Made by a program: the position numbers and the translations under genes. The notes below the pieces were generated by a model. It did not search any database. It saw only the letters and a program-made list of their open reading frames with translations, and was not told where the DNA came from. A stretch of 64,000 nucleotides of DNA from Verrucomicrobiota bacterium (GTDB lineage Bacteria; Verrucomicrobiota; Verrucomicrobiia; Limisphaerales; J093), in contig JADJWF010000004.1 of assembly GCA_016716505.1 (NCBI GenBank), forward strand, positions 186,001 to 250,000. The letters are read 5' to 3'. The first letter of the stretch is position 1, and every line of letters starts with the position of its first letter. Shown here in pieces: positions 36,108-43,640 of the stretch.

Positions 36108-36674
36108 CTATTTGCTGCCGGGTTTGACCGCCGGTATCGCCGCCAGATCGGGGGGCAACCGGTCGGGCGGGAAAGTTTCCACATGCATGCGGATGAGGCT
36201 GAACGTCGGTACCCCGAGCTGGACGGACCCGTCGGAGCGGTCCACCAGCATGGCCACGCCCAGCACCGTCGCCTCCCGGGAGCGGACAATCTCCATGGTT
36301 TCCTGCACCCGTCCGCCCTTCGTCACCACATCCTCCACCACGAGAACCCGTTCGCCGGGCTTCAACTGGAACCCCCGGCGCAGCACCAGCCGGCCCTCCT
36401 CCTTCTCGGCGAACAGGAAGCGTGCCCCCAACTGCCGCGCGACCTCCTGACCAATCACCAGCCCCCCCATCGCCGGCGCCACCACCGTTTCTGCGCCGAG
36501 GTCACGCACCCGGTTCGCCAGGGCCGCACCGAAGCGTTCCACGATGGGCATGGACTGTAATGCCAGCGCGCACTGGAAGAATTGGCGGCTGTGCAGGCCC
36601 GAACGCAGGATGAAATGCCCCTCCAGCAGGGCTCCGGTGTCGCGGAACAGTTGCAGCGCTTCCTGATTGGTCAT
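36108..36674 (-). CDS. pyrE: Orotate phosphoribosyltransferase
   Basis: PyrE joins orotate and PRPP to give OMP in pyrimidine synthesis. The 188-residue protein has ILRSGLHSRQFFQC, VVAPAMGGLVIGQEVAR, FAEKEEGRLVLRRGF (flexible loop with catalytic basic residues) and the PRPP-binding VLVVEDVVTKGGRVQE. Length is within the 175-215 family range. The ATG at 36674 (MTNQEALQLF) starts directly in conserved sequence. Confidence 0.95.
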   Translation of the reverse strand: MTNQEALQLFRDTGALLEGHFILRSGLHSRQFFQCALALQSMPIVERFGAALANRVRDLGAETVVAPAMGGLVIGQEVARQLGARFLFAEKEEGRLVLRRGFQLKPGERVLVVEDVVTKGGRVQETMEIVRSREATVLGVAMLVDRSDGSVQLGVPTFSLIRMHVETFPPDRLPPDLAAIPAVKPGSK

Positions 36675-36828
36675 GCCCGATGAAGGCGAATCGCGCTCGT
36701 GCAGACAATCCGGAAAATGCGCGTGCCCATGGGCAGGCAGGAAGTGCGCTCTTGTACCAAGCTCAGGCGGTTATCCATTCACCAGCGGGCCCGGCCAGCG
36801 ACCCGCATCATTTTCGAACGGGCAGAGT

Positions 36829-37446
36829 TCAAGCCGTTCGCCGGCGCCACCAGATGAACCCAAGCGCTGCGAGACCACTCGCCAGCCCCACGGCGCCCGG
36901 CTCGGGCACTACGGTGATTCGCAGGTTGTCGAGCAAACCGTAATCAAGACCTGTGCCGGAGATGTCCACCGAAATCCACTTAATGTCATAACCGGTGGAC
37001 GTGAACGTCAAAGTGTGAGGATCGAAATCACCCGCCTCAGAGACACTCCCCAGCACATTGTCGCTGGAATCGTACGCGGTCAGCGTAACGGTGCCCTCGG
37101 AGAGGTAATCAATTTCCACTTTCTGCGGCAGGCTCCCCGAGAACGTCGCCTTGAAGGTTGGCGAACTGCTCCGTCCCCAGTGGTCGTCCAAGAAGGAGCC
37201 ATCGTTCCATCCAAAGACCAAGCTCCCTGTCGGCGCGAACCAGCTCTCGTATGCGTAAACCTTACCTTCGGAACTGCTCCCGCCGACCGCGCTCAACGTT
37301 ACCCCGCTGCCGGCGAAAAACGTGCTGATGTCGTCGCCGTCGTTGATGCCGGGCGCATCGGGATCAATCGTGATTACCATTGCGGCGTCTGCCGGAATCG
37401 CCATCAGCGCAGCGCAAAGCCCAGGGAACAAAGTGCGAGTAATCAC
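36829..37446 (-). CDS. PEP-CTERM sorting-domain protein
   Basis: A 205-residue secreted protein with a signal peptide (TLFPGLCAALMAIPADAAM) and a C-terminal PEP-CTERM tag: VVPEPGAVGLASGLAALGF followed by IWWRRRTA. The tag is cut by an exosortase during export to the cell surface or matrix. The body (residues ~25-170) is beta-rich, with GSLPQKVEIDYLSEG and DGLLDNL-type closing strands, like the small 'jelly roll' PEP-CTERM proteins; no enzyme motif is visible. No exosortase gene is in this window. It is a single gene with 154 bp to pyrE and 281 bp on the other side. Confidence 0.85.
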   Translation of the reverse strand: MITRTLFPGLCAALMAIPADAAMVITIDPDAPGINDGDDISTFFAGSGVTLSAVGGSSSEGKVYAYESWFAPTGSLVFGWNDGSFLDDHWGRSSSPTFKATFSGSLPQKVEIDYLSEGTVTLTAYDSSDNVLGSVSEAGDFDPHTLTFTSTGYDIKWISVDISGTGLDYGLLDNLRITVVPEPGAVGLASGLAALGFIWWRRRTA

Positions 37447-37499
37447 AGTGATTCGTGAGCATAAGACATCCAGACGGACTCGTCAAGACCCGGATGCGT

Positions 37500-37665
37500 A
37501 CCCAAATCGGCGGATAAGCGATTCTCGAGACGGCGCGCGGCCAAGCGCACGCTGCGCCGGAGCACTTTCGCAGCTCAGCCGTCCCGTAGATGGGCACGCG
37601 ACTCGAGGTTTTCGGCGGATCAGGGCGGGTAGCAGATTCAGTGGTTCTCACCCGCCGATTTGGGT
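37500..37665. repeat. Pair of 14-bp inverted repeats in an intergenic region
   Basis: ACCCAAATCGGCGG (37500-37513) and its exact reverse complement (37652-37665) are separated by 138 bp without an open frame of note. An imperfect second pair (around CGAGGTTTTCGGCGG near 37606 and CAGCCGAAAACTCGG near 37685) is also seen. This could be a MITE-like relic or binding sites. Confidence 0.5.
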
Positions 37666-37727
37666 GTTCTGGCAGGCAGTCGTCAGCCGAAAACTCGGTC
37701 AGGCAGCCTACCCCGGCAGGTCTCCGC

Positions 37728-39191
37728 TCAAGGGTTTTGCCCGGCGGTCGCTTCCTCGATGCCCTCGGCCAGCACGGCGACCATCCGGCGCAGTTGCGCC
37801 GGCGCGGTGCAGTAGGGCGGCATCAGCACGATCACGTTACCAATCGGCCGCGTCAGCACCCCGCGCCGCGCCATCGCCGCACTGACGCGCTGGCCCACCC
37901 CCCGGCGAAGATCAAACGGGGTCCGCCGCTGCCAGTCGGCGACCAGCTCGATGCCGGCGATCAACCCGACCTGGCGGATGTCACCCACGGCGGGCAGTTG
38001 CCACAGGGGGCGCAACTCGGCGCGCAACAACTCTTCAAGACGCCGGCGGCGACGCTGCTGCGCCGGGGCTTCCAGCAATTCGAGACTCGCCAGCGCCACG
38101 GCGGCCCCCAGTTGGTTGCCGGTGTAGCTGTGACCGTGGAAGAACGTCTTGAACTCGCCGTACTCGCCGAGGAAGGCGTCGAACACCGCCGGCGTTGTCA
38201 GCGTGGCGGCCATCGGCAGATAGCCGCCGGTCAGCCCCTTGGCGAGACACAGAAAGTCCGGCTGAACGCCCTCGCGATGGCACGCGAAGAGCGACGCGGG
38301 GCGTGCTTTCCCGGCGCCGCCGCCGGTCTCCCATTCCTCGGCCGTCCCCGTACCGGTGCGGCCGAAGCCGGTTAACACCTCATCCGCGATCAGCAGGGCA
38401 TTGTGCGCGCGGGCAATTTCGGCGACTTGCCGGAGCCATCCCGCCGGCTGCGGGATCATGCCGGCTGCGCCCTGAATGAGCGGTTCCACGACGAAGGCGC
38501 TGATGGCGCGTCCCGCCGCCCTGGCTCGCGAGAACTTGCGTTCCACTTGCGCCACGCATTCCCACTGGCAACGACGATGCTCTCGGGCATCGCGCCGCTC
38601 GGGGGCCGCACGGTTATGCGGGCAGCGATAGCAGTACGGGGCCATGACTGCCCCGGTCTTGAACAGCAGGCCCCGATACGCCGCGTGGAAGCGGTCAATG
38701 TGACCGAGGCTGACGGCACCCATCGTGTCCCCGTGATACCCGCCGGCCAGCGAGAGGAAGCGCGGCCGCGCTGACCGTCCGCAGCGGCGCGTGAACTCGT
38801 AGGCCAGCTTCAGCGCCACTTCGAGGGCGGTCGAACCGTCGTCGGAGAAAAACACCTTCGCGAGGCGTGGTCCGGCAACCGCGGGCGGATTGGCGGCCGC
38901 CACCAGGCGCGCGGCGAGGTGGCTGGCGGGCTCGTTGGCCAGGCCGAGGGCCGAACTGTGCGCGATGCGGCCAAGCTGGCGGCGCAGGGCGGCGTCCAGG
39001 CGCGGGTGCCGGTGCCCGTGCAGGTTGGTCCAGATGGACGAATTCGCGTCGAGATACTCGCGGCCGCGCGCGTCCCGCAGCACGGCGCCACGGCCCTCGA
39101 CGATCACAATCGGTTCGGCCCGCAGCCAGTCACGCATCTGCGTGAACGGGTGCCAGACGAACTGGTGATCCAGTTTCGCAAGCGGGTGCAT
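37728..39191 (-). CDS. bioA: Adenosylmethionine-8-amino-7-oxononanoate aminotransferase
   Basis: BioA makes 7,8-diaminopelargonic acid in biotin synthesis using SAM as amino donor. The 487-residue PLP enzyme starts LDHQFVWHPFTQMRDWL, a BioA hallmark, followed by LDANSSIWTNLHGHRHP, FFSDDGSTALEVALKLA, GYHGDTMGAVSLG and LLIADEVLTGFGRTGT; the PLP lysine is in LCLAKGLTGGYLPMAA. FHGHSYTGNQLGAA follows. It has a ~25-residue insertion before that with a CPHN/CQWEC cysteine-rich stretch. The start is ATG 39191 (MHPLAKLDHQ). No other bio gene is adjacent. Confidence 0.93.
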   Translation of the reverse strand: MHPLAKLDHQFVWHPFTQMRDWLRAEPIVIVEGRGAVLRDARGREYLDANSSIWTNLHGHRHPRLDAALRRQLGRIAHSSALGLANEPASHLAARLVAAANPPAVAGPRLAKVFFSDDGSTALEVALKLAYEFTRRCGRSARPRFLSLAGGYHGDTMGAVSLGHIDRFHAAYRGLLFKTGAVMAPYCYRCPHNRAAPERRDAREHRRCQWECVAQVERKFSRARAAGRAISAFVVEPLIQGAAGMIPQPAGWLRQVAEIARAHNALLIADEVLTGFGRTGTGTAEEWETGGGAGKARPASLFACHREGVQPDFLCLAKGLTGGYLPMAATLTTPAVFDAFLGEYGEFKTFFHGHSYTGNQLGAAVALASLELLEAPAQQRRRRRLEELLRAELRPLWQLPAVGDIRQVGLIAGIELVADWQRRTPFDLRRGVGQRVSAAMARRGVLTRPIGNVIVLMPPYCTAPAQLRRMVAVLAEGIEEATAGQNP

Positions 39192-39378
39192 GAGCGGGAC
39201 GGTGTCCGACCAGCGGTTCAGGATTCCGGCCGGCCGTGGATGAAAGCAGCGGCGCCGCGCCCGGAGCAAGCGCAGACCACCCGTGGTGCGCCTCGCCGCG
39301 TAATGGGTAGGCGGTCGAGCCGCGGGCAGGTGCCGCCCTGCTGGGGGACCGCGGGTGAAGGGTGGGGGGGTGGAAGGT

Positions 39379-39463
39379 TGGTGCGGATAGCAGGACTTGA
39401 ACCTGCACGGGTTACCCCACTACCACCTCAAAGTAGCGCGTCTGCCAATTCCGCCATATCCGC
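39379..39463 (-). tRNA. tRNA-Leu (anticodon GAG)
   Basis: On the minus strand: acceptor GCGGATA/TATCCGC, D-arm TGGCGGAATTGGCAGACGC, anticodon stem CTACT/GGTAG around TTGAGGT (anticodon GAG), a leucine-type variable arm (GGGGTAACCC), T-arm TGCAGGTTCAAGTCCTGC, discriminator A and an encoded CCA (39381-39379). Confidence 0.96.
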
Positions 39464-39857
39464 AACCCGGACAAGTGAAGTCGTCGCCAGTGGCCGGCGC
39501 AAGCCGATTCTTGGCGACGGCGGAGCACCGGTAGTGTTGGTTAATTGTCAGGTGGGGGGAGATCAAGGCGGGTCGGCTCTAGGGTAAAATTCGGGTCTGG
39601 TTTCCCCGCAGCCGTTCCGGGCTGATGACCGGGCGCGGAGTTGGTGGAGGGCCAGCCGCCGGGCCGCTCGCCCCGCGTGCCCGCTCCGACCAACGCTGCT
39701 GGCAGCCGGGTGCCCGCAACCGTCCGGCCCTTTGCCGCTGAGGGACCGCCAGTACGCCGTGAGTAACACGAACTGGCCCGGCTGGCCGGGACGCGCCGCC
39801 CCGTCGAACCGGGCGGTGGCGGCCACCGACTGCTGCCGCGCCCGCAAAGGTCTTCCG
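39464..39857. other. 394-bp intergenic region between tRNA-Leu and an unknown protein gene
   Basis: It contains the second copy of the dispersed repeat (39532-39669). The remaining sequence to 39857 is GC-rich with overlapping short shadow frames and nothing I can name. Confidence 0.5.
39532..39669. repeat. Dispersed intergenic repeat, copy 2
   Basis: Matches 28213-28345 over its length, with the blocks TAGTGTT, GGGGGAGATCAAGGCGGGT and GGAGTTGGTGGAGG in the same order. Read on the minus strand it can be translated to a C-terminus ending PTRLDLPPPDN, and copy 1 keeps the similar PTRLDLP, which hints at a decayed coding end. Confidence 0.7.
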
Positions 39858-41327
39858 TCATTCCCGGAAGCCGACCTGCCAGACGGCGTCGGACTGTTGC
39901 CAGCGCAGCCGGGGCGCGCTGTGTCCACCGTCATCCCGTCCGTCTTGGCCCACGCTCCAGACGATCAGTCGTTTTCGGTCGTAGCGGAGCGGTTGGTCGC
40001 TGAAGGCGTCCAAGGGCAGGCGGCCGATTATGCCGGCAGCGACCAACTCTTCGAGTTCCTCTGGCCAGTCGCCCCGTTGGCGTTGGTAGAGCCGCAGCGC
40101 CAGCAGTGTCCGCGTGGCTTCCCGCTCCACCCGCGCTTGAAAACTGCGCCGTGGGCTGAAGTCCACGACTTCTGGCCGCGCCGCCAACAAACGGCCCACC
40201 GGATTCTCAAACCGGTTGAACGCTGCCCGCACCCGCGCGATGGCGCGCTGGTTCAGCGGCAGTGGGGCCCGCTTTACTCGGTCGAGTACGGGCTTGGCGT
40301 CTCGGAGGAAAGCCCTCATGCGTTCCTCCGGATTGTCATCTTCCTTTTCCTGGTTCGCCCACGCCGCGCGCGCATTGCGCAAATAGCACAGGTATCTGGG
40401 AATGTACTGGCGAGCCGCCCAAGCGTGGTCGAACGGTTTTGGGTGTCCGGCAACCAACGCAGGGGTCAGGAAAATCGTGTGCGCGCGCTGCAGTTCCTCT
40501 GGTACCAGCGCCTTCATCAGCTCCGGGCTGAGGCGCAAGGCGTCGGTCCATTGATGGGCCAACTCCACCGCGTCGGGCGGCCGGAGGACATAATCGGTGA
40601 ACTCGACGCGCAACGTCCGTGCATAGACCTCCGGTTCGTCATCCAGCGGACGCAGGCCCGCGAGCAGCCGCTCAAGATCGGTCGGGGACGGTGCCGGTTC
40701 AGCCGCAAAACGCTGGGCGGCCCCGTTTGCCATGCTGCGGACCGCAACTCCGATCAGATAGTGAATCAAGGCCCCCTCCCCCTCGGCGGCCATCTGGCCG
40801 AGCTGGGCCGTGCCGAGAATCAACGCCACGCTCCTGCCCGTGTTGCCGTCGCGCTCGGCTTCCATCGCCAGCGCCAGACGCGCGGTGGCCGCCCGCCGGA
40901 GCACCGCCAGCCCCGGCTCGAACTCCTCTGCGGACCGGGCCGGCCACTGCGCCTTGGGCTTGTGCAGGCTGTCCTCGATCCAACGGAGCGGTTCGCTGTG
41001 CTCGCGGACCCAGGCGATGACCGGTGCCCATTCGTCGGCGGTCGGTGGCGCGGCGCCAGGTGTCCACGCGGCGGCCGCGATGGAAGCGCCCGGTTCGTCT
41101 AGAGCCTTGAGGAGCGGGGCGGCGCGCAGCCAGTCGGTTACGGCATTTTCGTCATCGGCAATTGCTTGTCGCCGATACTGCAGTTCCTCCGGGATGGGCG
41201 GGAATTCTTCCTCAGAAACAGGGTCGCCCCGGACCAGCGAAGTCACCAGCATCGCGACCGCAGCCGCCGCCAGCAGCATCCCACGGCGCCGGGTTCTGGC
41301 ATCCGAGTGGAACGAAAAGAGGCTCAT
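39858..41327 (-). CDS. Unknown exported or membrane-anchored protein
   Basis: I do not recognise a characterised family. The 489-residue protein has a basic N-terminus and one hydrophobic segment (RGMLLAAAAVAMLVTSLV), so it is secreted or anchored. The rest is mainly helical, with an Ala/Arg-rich core. The C-terminal ~70 residues (LRLYQRQRGDWPEELEELV...LPLDAFSDQPLRYD...VWSVGQDGRDDGG) resemble the 'YxxxHGxWPxxLxxL..LPxDPFSGxPLxY....YSVGxDGxDDGG' end found in type II secretion-like pseudopilin and large secreted proteins of Planctomycetes and Verrucomicrobia. The function is unknown. It lies 32 bp upstream of nothing shared: the next gene ends toward it on the same strand. Confidence 0.7.
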   Translation of the reverse strand: MSLFSFHSDARTRRRGMLLAAAAVAMLVTSLVRGDPVSEEEFPPIPEELQYRRQAIADDENAVTDWLRAAPLLKALDEPGASIAAAAWTPGAAPPTADEWAPVIAWVREHSEPLRWIEDSLHKPKAQWPARSAEEFEPGLAVLRRAATARLALAMEAERDGNTGRSVALILGTAQLGQMAAEGEGALIHYLIGVAVRSMANGAAQRFAAEPAPSPTDLERLLAGLRPLDDEPEVYARTLRVEFTDYVLRPPDAVELAHQWTDALRLSPELMKALVPEELQRAHTIFLTPALVAGHPKPFDHAWAARQYIPRYLCYLRNARAAWANQEKEDDNPEERMRAFLRDAKPVLDRVKRAPLPLNQRAIARVRAAFNRFENPVGRLLAARPEVVDFSPRRSFQARVEREATRTLLALRLYQRQRGDWPEELEELVAAGIIGRLPLDAFSDQPLRYDRKRLIVWSVGQDGRDDGGHSAPRLRWQQSDAVWQVGFRE

Positions 41328-41359
41328 GCCCCAAATCTGGCACGCGGCGGGGATCGTCG

Positions 41360-42289
41360 CTAGCGCGTCGCCGCCGCCAGCAGGGTTTCGAAGTGGGGCG
41401 GCTCCTCCTCGCGGGCCACGGTGGTGATCTCGATGTGCTTGAATCCGGCGGCTTCGAGCCAGTGTTGGAGGTCGCTCTCCGCGAAGCCCAGCCAGCGGTC
41501 TCCGTAGAGCTCGCGCGCCCGGGTGAAGTCGTGTTTGCGCAGGTCGAGCACCATGAGCTGGCCGCCGGGTTTCAGGATCCGATGCGCGGCCGCCAGAGCC
41601 TTGGAGGGATCGGTGGCATGATGAAGCGCCTGACTCAGAATCACCAGGTCCACCGAGGCCGCGTCAATCGGTGGCTGCTGCAGGTCGCCGAGACGGAATT
41701 CGAGGTTCTTCAGGCCGGCCTTGCGCGCCTTCGCCGCGCCGAACTCAACGATTTTTTCCGAGTTGTCCACCGCAATGACCTTTTTGCAGCGGAGTGCCAG
41801 CAGTTCGCTCAACAGGCCCTCGCCCGATCCCAGGTCCGCGACTGTCAGCGGCGGCAGCAGGCGCAGGAGCAACTGACCGAACGCCTGCCACGAGCGTCCC
41901 GGCCCGTAACTGCGATCAAAACGGCCGGCAACCTGGTTGAACAGCAGGCGTTCGCGATGCGCCCGCAAGTCAAGAATCCGCCTGAGATTGATGCGGTCAG
42001 CCCCGTGTTCCGGCAATTCGCCCGCCCCCTGCACGGCGGCGGTGAGGACGTCGTTCGCGCCCGGCTGACCGCCCTTTACGAGCCGGTAATAGCTGCGCTT
42101 GCCCTCGCGCCGCGACGCCACCAGCCCGGCCTCCGCCAGCAGCCCGAGATGGGTGGAGATCCGTGACTGGCCCAGTCCGGTGATCTGCTGGAGCTCGTTG
42201 ACTGACAGCTCGTGGCCGTCGAGCAGGGCGGCGATGCGCAGGCGCGTTGGATCGGCCAGGGCGCGCAAGGTTTTCAGCATGGCGGACAT
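41360..42289 (-). CDS. ArsR-family regulator fused to a SAM-dependent methyltransferase domain
   Basis: A 309-residue two-domain protein. Residues ~1-85 are an ArsR winged helix (LADPTRLRIAALLDGHELSV, then LGQSRISTHLGLLAEAGLV). Residues ~120-305 are a class I methyltransferase fold with the SAM-binding VADLGSGEGLLSELLAL, the acidic strand KVIAVDNSE, and VDLVILSQALHH. It is divergent from metK-ahcY with a symmetric site between them, so it probably represses the SAM cycle and itself and senses SAM or SAH through the methyltransferase fold, as described for SahR-type regulators. The effector is inferred. The start is ATG 42289 (MSAMLKTLRAL); a longer frame to 42424 would read through the promoters. 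Confidence 0.88.
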   Translation of the reverse strand: MSAMLKTLRALADPTRLRIAALLDGHELSVNELQQITGLGQSRISTHLGLLAEAGLVASRREGKRSYYRLVKGGQPGANDVLTAAVQGAGELPEHGADRINLRRILDLRAHRERLLFNQVAGRFDRSYGPGRSWQAFGQLLLRLLPPLTVADLGSGEGLLSELLALRCKKVIAVDNSEKIVEFGAAKARKAGLKNLEFRLGDLQQPPIDAASVDLVILSQALHHATDPSKALAAAHRILKPGGQLMVLDLRKHDFTRARELYGDRWLGFAESDLQHWLEAAGFKHIEITTVAREEEPPHFETLLAAATR

Positions 42290-42341
42290 GATTTTTTGGG
42301 GGTGCGACCCGGCGGGCCGGAGCGGCTTGGGAATTCCCGGG

Positions 42342-42369
42342 TTGACGCGCCGCGCAGGGGTTATATCTT
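42342..42369 (+). promoter_or_regulatory. Promoter of metK-ahcY
   Basis: TTGACG (42342-42347), 16 bp, TATCTT (42364-42369), giving a transcript start near 42376 and a ~50-base leader before the metK ATG at 42427. Its -10 region overlaps the left arm of the symmetric operator. Confidence 0.6.
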
Positions 42370-42387
42370 CCCATCGCGATACGTCAA
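42360..42387 (-). promoter_or_regulatory. Promoter of the ArsR-methyltransferase gene
   Basis: On the minus strand TTGACG (42387-42382), 16 bp, TATAAC (42365-42360). The spacer contains the centre of the operator. It is a close match to the sigma-70 consensus and points at the regulator gene starting at 42289. Confidence 0.65.
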
Positions 42388-42390
42388 TAT
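42363..42390. promoter_or_regulatory. Symmetric operator between the divergent regulator and metK
   Basis: The layout is ATAT - 6 bp - ATCGCGAT - 6 bp - ATAT: an exactly symmetric 28-bp site (42363-42390) around a perfect 8-bp palindrome (42373-42380). It covers the -10 region of the metK promoter and the spacer of the regulator's own promoter, so a dimer bound here would block both. Confidence 0.65.
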
Positions 42391-42426
42391 GTCCGCGAAC
42401 CCCGCGGGCGCCGTCAGCCGCCATCT

Positions 42427-43599
42427 ATGAGCAAACGCTACATCTTCTCGTCCGAGTCCGTTGGGGAAGGCCATCCGGACAAGGTTTGCGACACCATCTC
42501 CGACTACGTGCTGGACGCTTGTTTCAGGGAGGACAAGTTCAGCCGCGTGGCCTGCGAGTGCTTCGTGAAGTCCAACCTCGTCGTCGTCGGCGGCGAGATC
42601 ACCACCAAGGCGAAGCTGGATTACGCAGCCATCGCCCGCCAGGCGATCCGCGACATCGGCTACGTCAACGACGACGATGTCTTTCATGCGGACAGGGTGT
42701 TCGTGAACGTTTATGTCACCACCCAGTCGCCCGACATCGCCCAAGGAGTGGACGCGCGCAAGGCCAAGGGCAAGAAGACGGCGAAACAGGGCGCGGGCGA
42801 CCAAGGCCTGATGTTTGGCTACGCCTGCGACGAGACGCCCGAGTTGATGCCCGCCCCCATCATGTTCGCCCACCGGCTGGGGCGGGAACTGACGCGCATT
42901 CGCAAGACCGGCAAGGTCCCCTGGCTGCGGCCCGACGCGAAGTCGCAGGTCTCGGTGATTTACGAGGACGACCGGCCGGTCGCGATCTCGAACGTGGTCA
43001 TCTCGACCCAGCACACCGCCGACGTGGAGCACACCGAGATCGAAAAGTTCTGCATCGAGCACGTCATCAAGAAGGTGCTGCCCAAGGGGTTGCTGACCGA
43101 TCGGACGCAGTACCTGGTCAACCCCACCGGCCGCTTCGTGGTTGGCGGTCCGCAGGGCGACTCCGGCCTCACCGGCCGGAAAATCATCGTGGACACCTAT
43201 GGCGGTATGGGCCGACACGGTGGCGGCGCGTTTTCCGGCAAGGATCCGACCAAGGTGGATCGCAGCGCCGCCTACATGGGCCGCTGGGTGGCCAAAAACG
43301 TGGTTGCTGCCGGCCTGGCGTCGCGGTGCGAACTGCAGTTTGCGTACGCGATCGGCCACCCCGAACCCGTCAGTGTTCATCTCGAAACCTTCGGCACGGC
43401 GAAAGCGCCCGAGGACAAAATCGTCCGGGCGGTCAACCGCGTCTTTAGTTTCCAGCCGGCCGACATCATCGAACAGCTCGACTTGCGCCGTCCCATCTAC
43501 GCGAAGACCACCAACTACGGCCACTTCGGCAAGAGTGATCCCGACCTGACTTGGGAGAGGACGGACAAGGTGGCGGCGCTCAAGGCCGCATTGAAGTAG
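42427..43599 (+). CDS. metK: S-adenosylmethionine synthetase
   Basis: MetK makes SAM from methionine and ATP. The 390-residue protein starts YIFSSESVGEGHPDKVCDTIS, with the catalytic His-Pro-Asp-Lys; other hallmarks are GAGDQGLMFGYACDETPELMP, the RTQYLVNPTGRFVVGGPQGD block and the P-loop-like YGGMGRHGGGAFSGKDPTKV. It ends GHFGKSDPDLTWERTDK, as in the family. It is followed after 41 bp by ahcY, so synthesis of SAM and removal of SAH are co-transcribed. An upstream promoter overlaps a regulator site. Confidence 0.97.
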   Translation: MSKRYIFSSESVGEGHPDKVCDTISDYVLDACFREDKFSRVACECFVKSNLVVVGGEITTKAKLDYAAIARQAIRDIGYVNDDDVFHADRVFVNVYVTTQSPDIAQGVDARKAKGKKTAKQGAGDQGLMFGYACDETPELMPAPIMFAHRLGRELTRIRKTGKVPWLRPDAKSQVSVIYEDDRPVAISNVVISTQHTADVEHTEIEKFCIEHVIKKVLPKGLLTDRTQYLVNPTGRFVVGGPQGDSGLTGRKIIVDTYGGMGRHGGGAFSGKDPTKVDRSAAYMGRWVAKNVVAAGLASRCELQFAYAIGHPEPVSVHLETFGTAKAPEDKIVRAVNRVFSFQPADIIEQLDLRRPIYAKTTNYGHFGKSDPDLTWERTDKVAALKAALK

Positions 43600-43640
43600 T
43601 CCGGTTTCGCATCCAGCATTTCCAGCCCTGCCATCAAACC

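Noticed and set aside
42290..42426. SAM or SAH riboswitch in front of metK
   Set aside because: The predicted leader is only about 50 bases and shows no conserved SAM-I/SAM-II/SAH core; the operator and ArsR-type regulator account for control.
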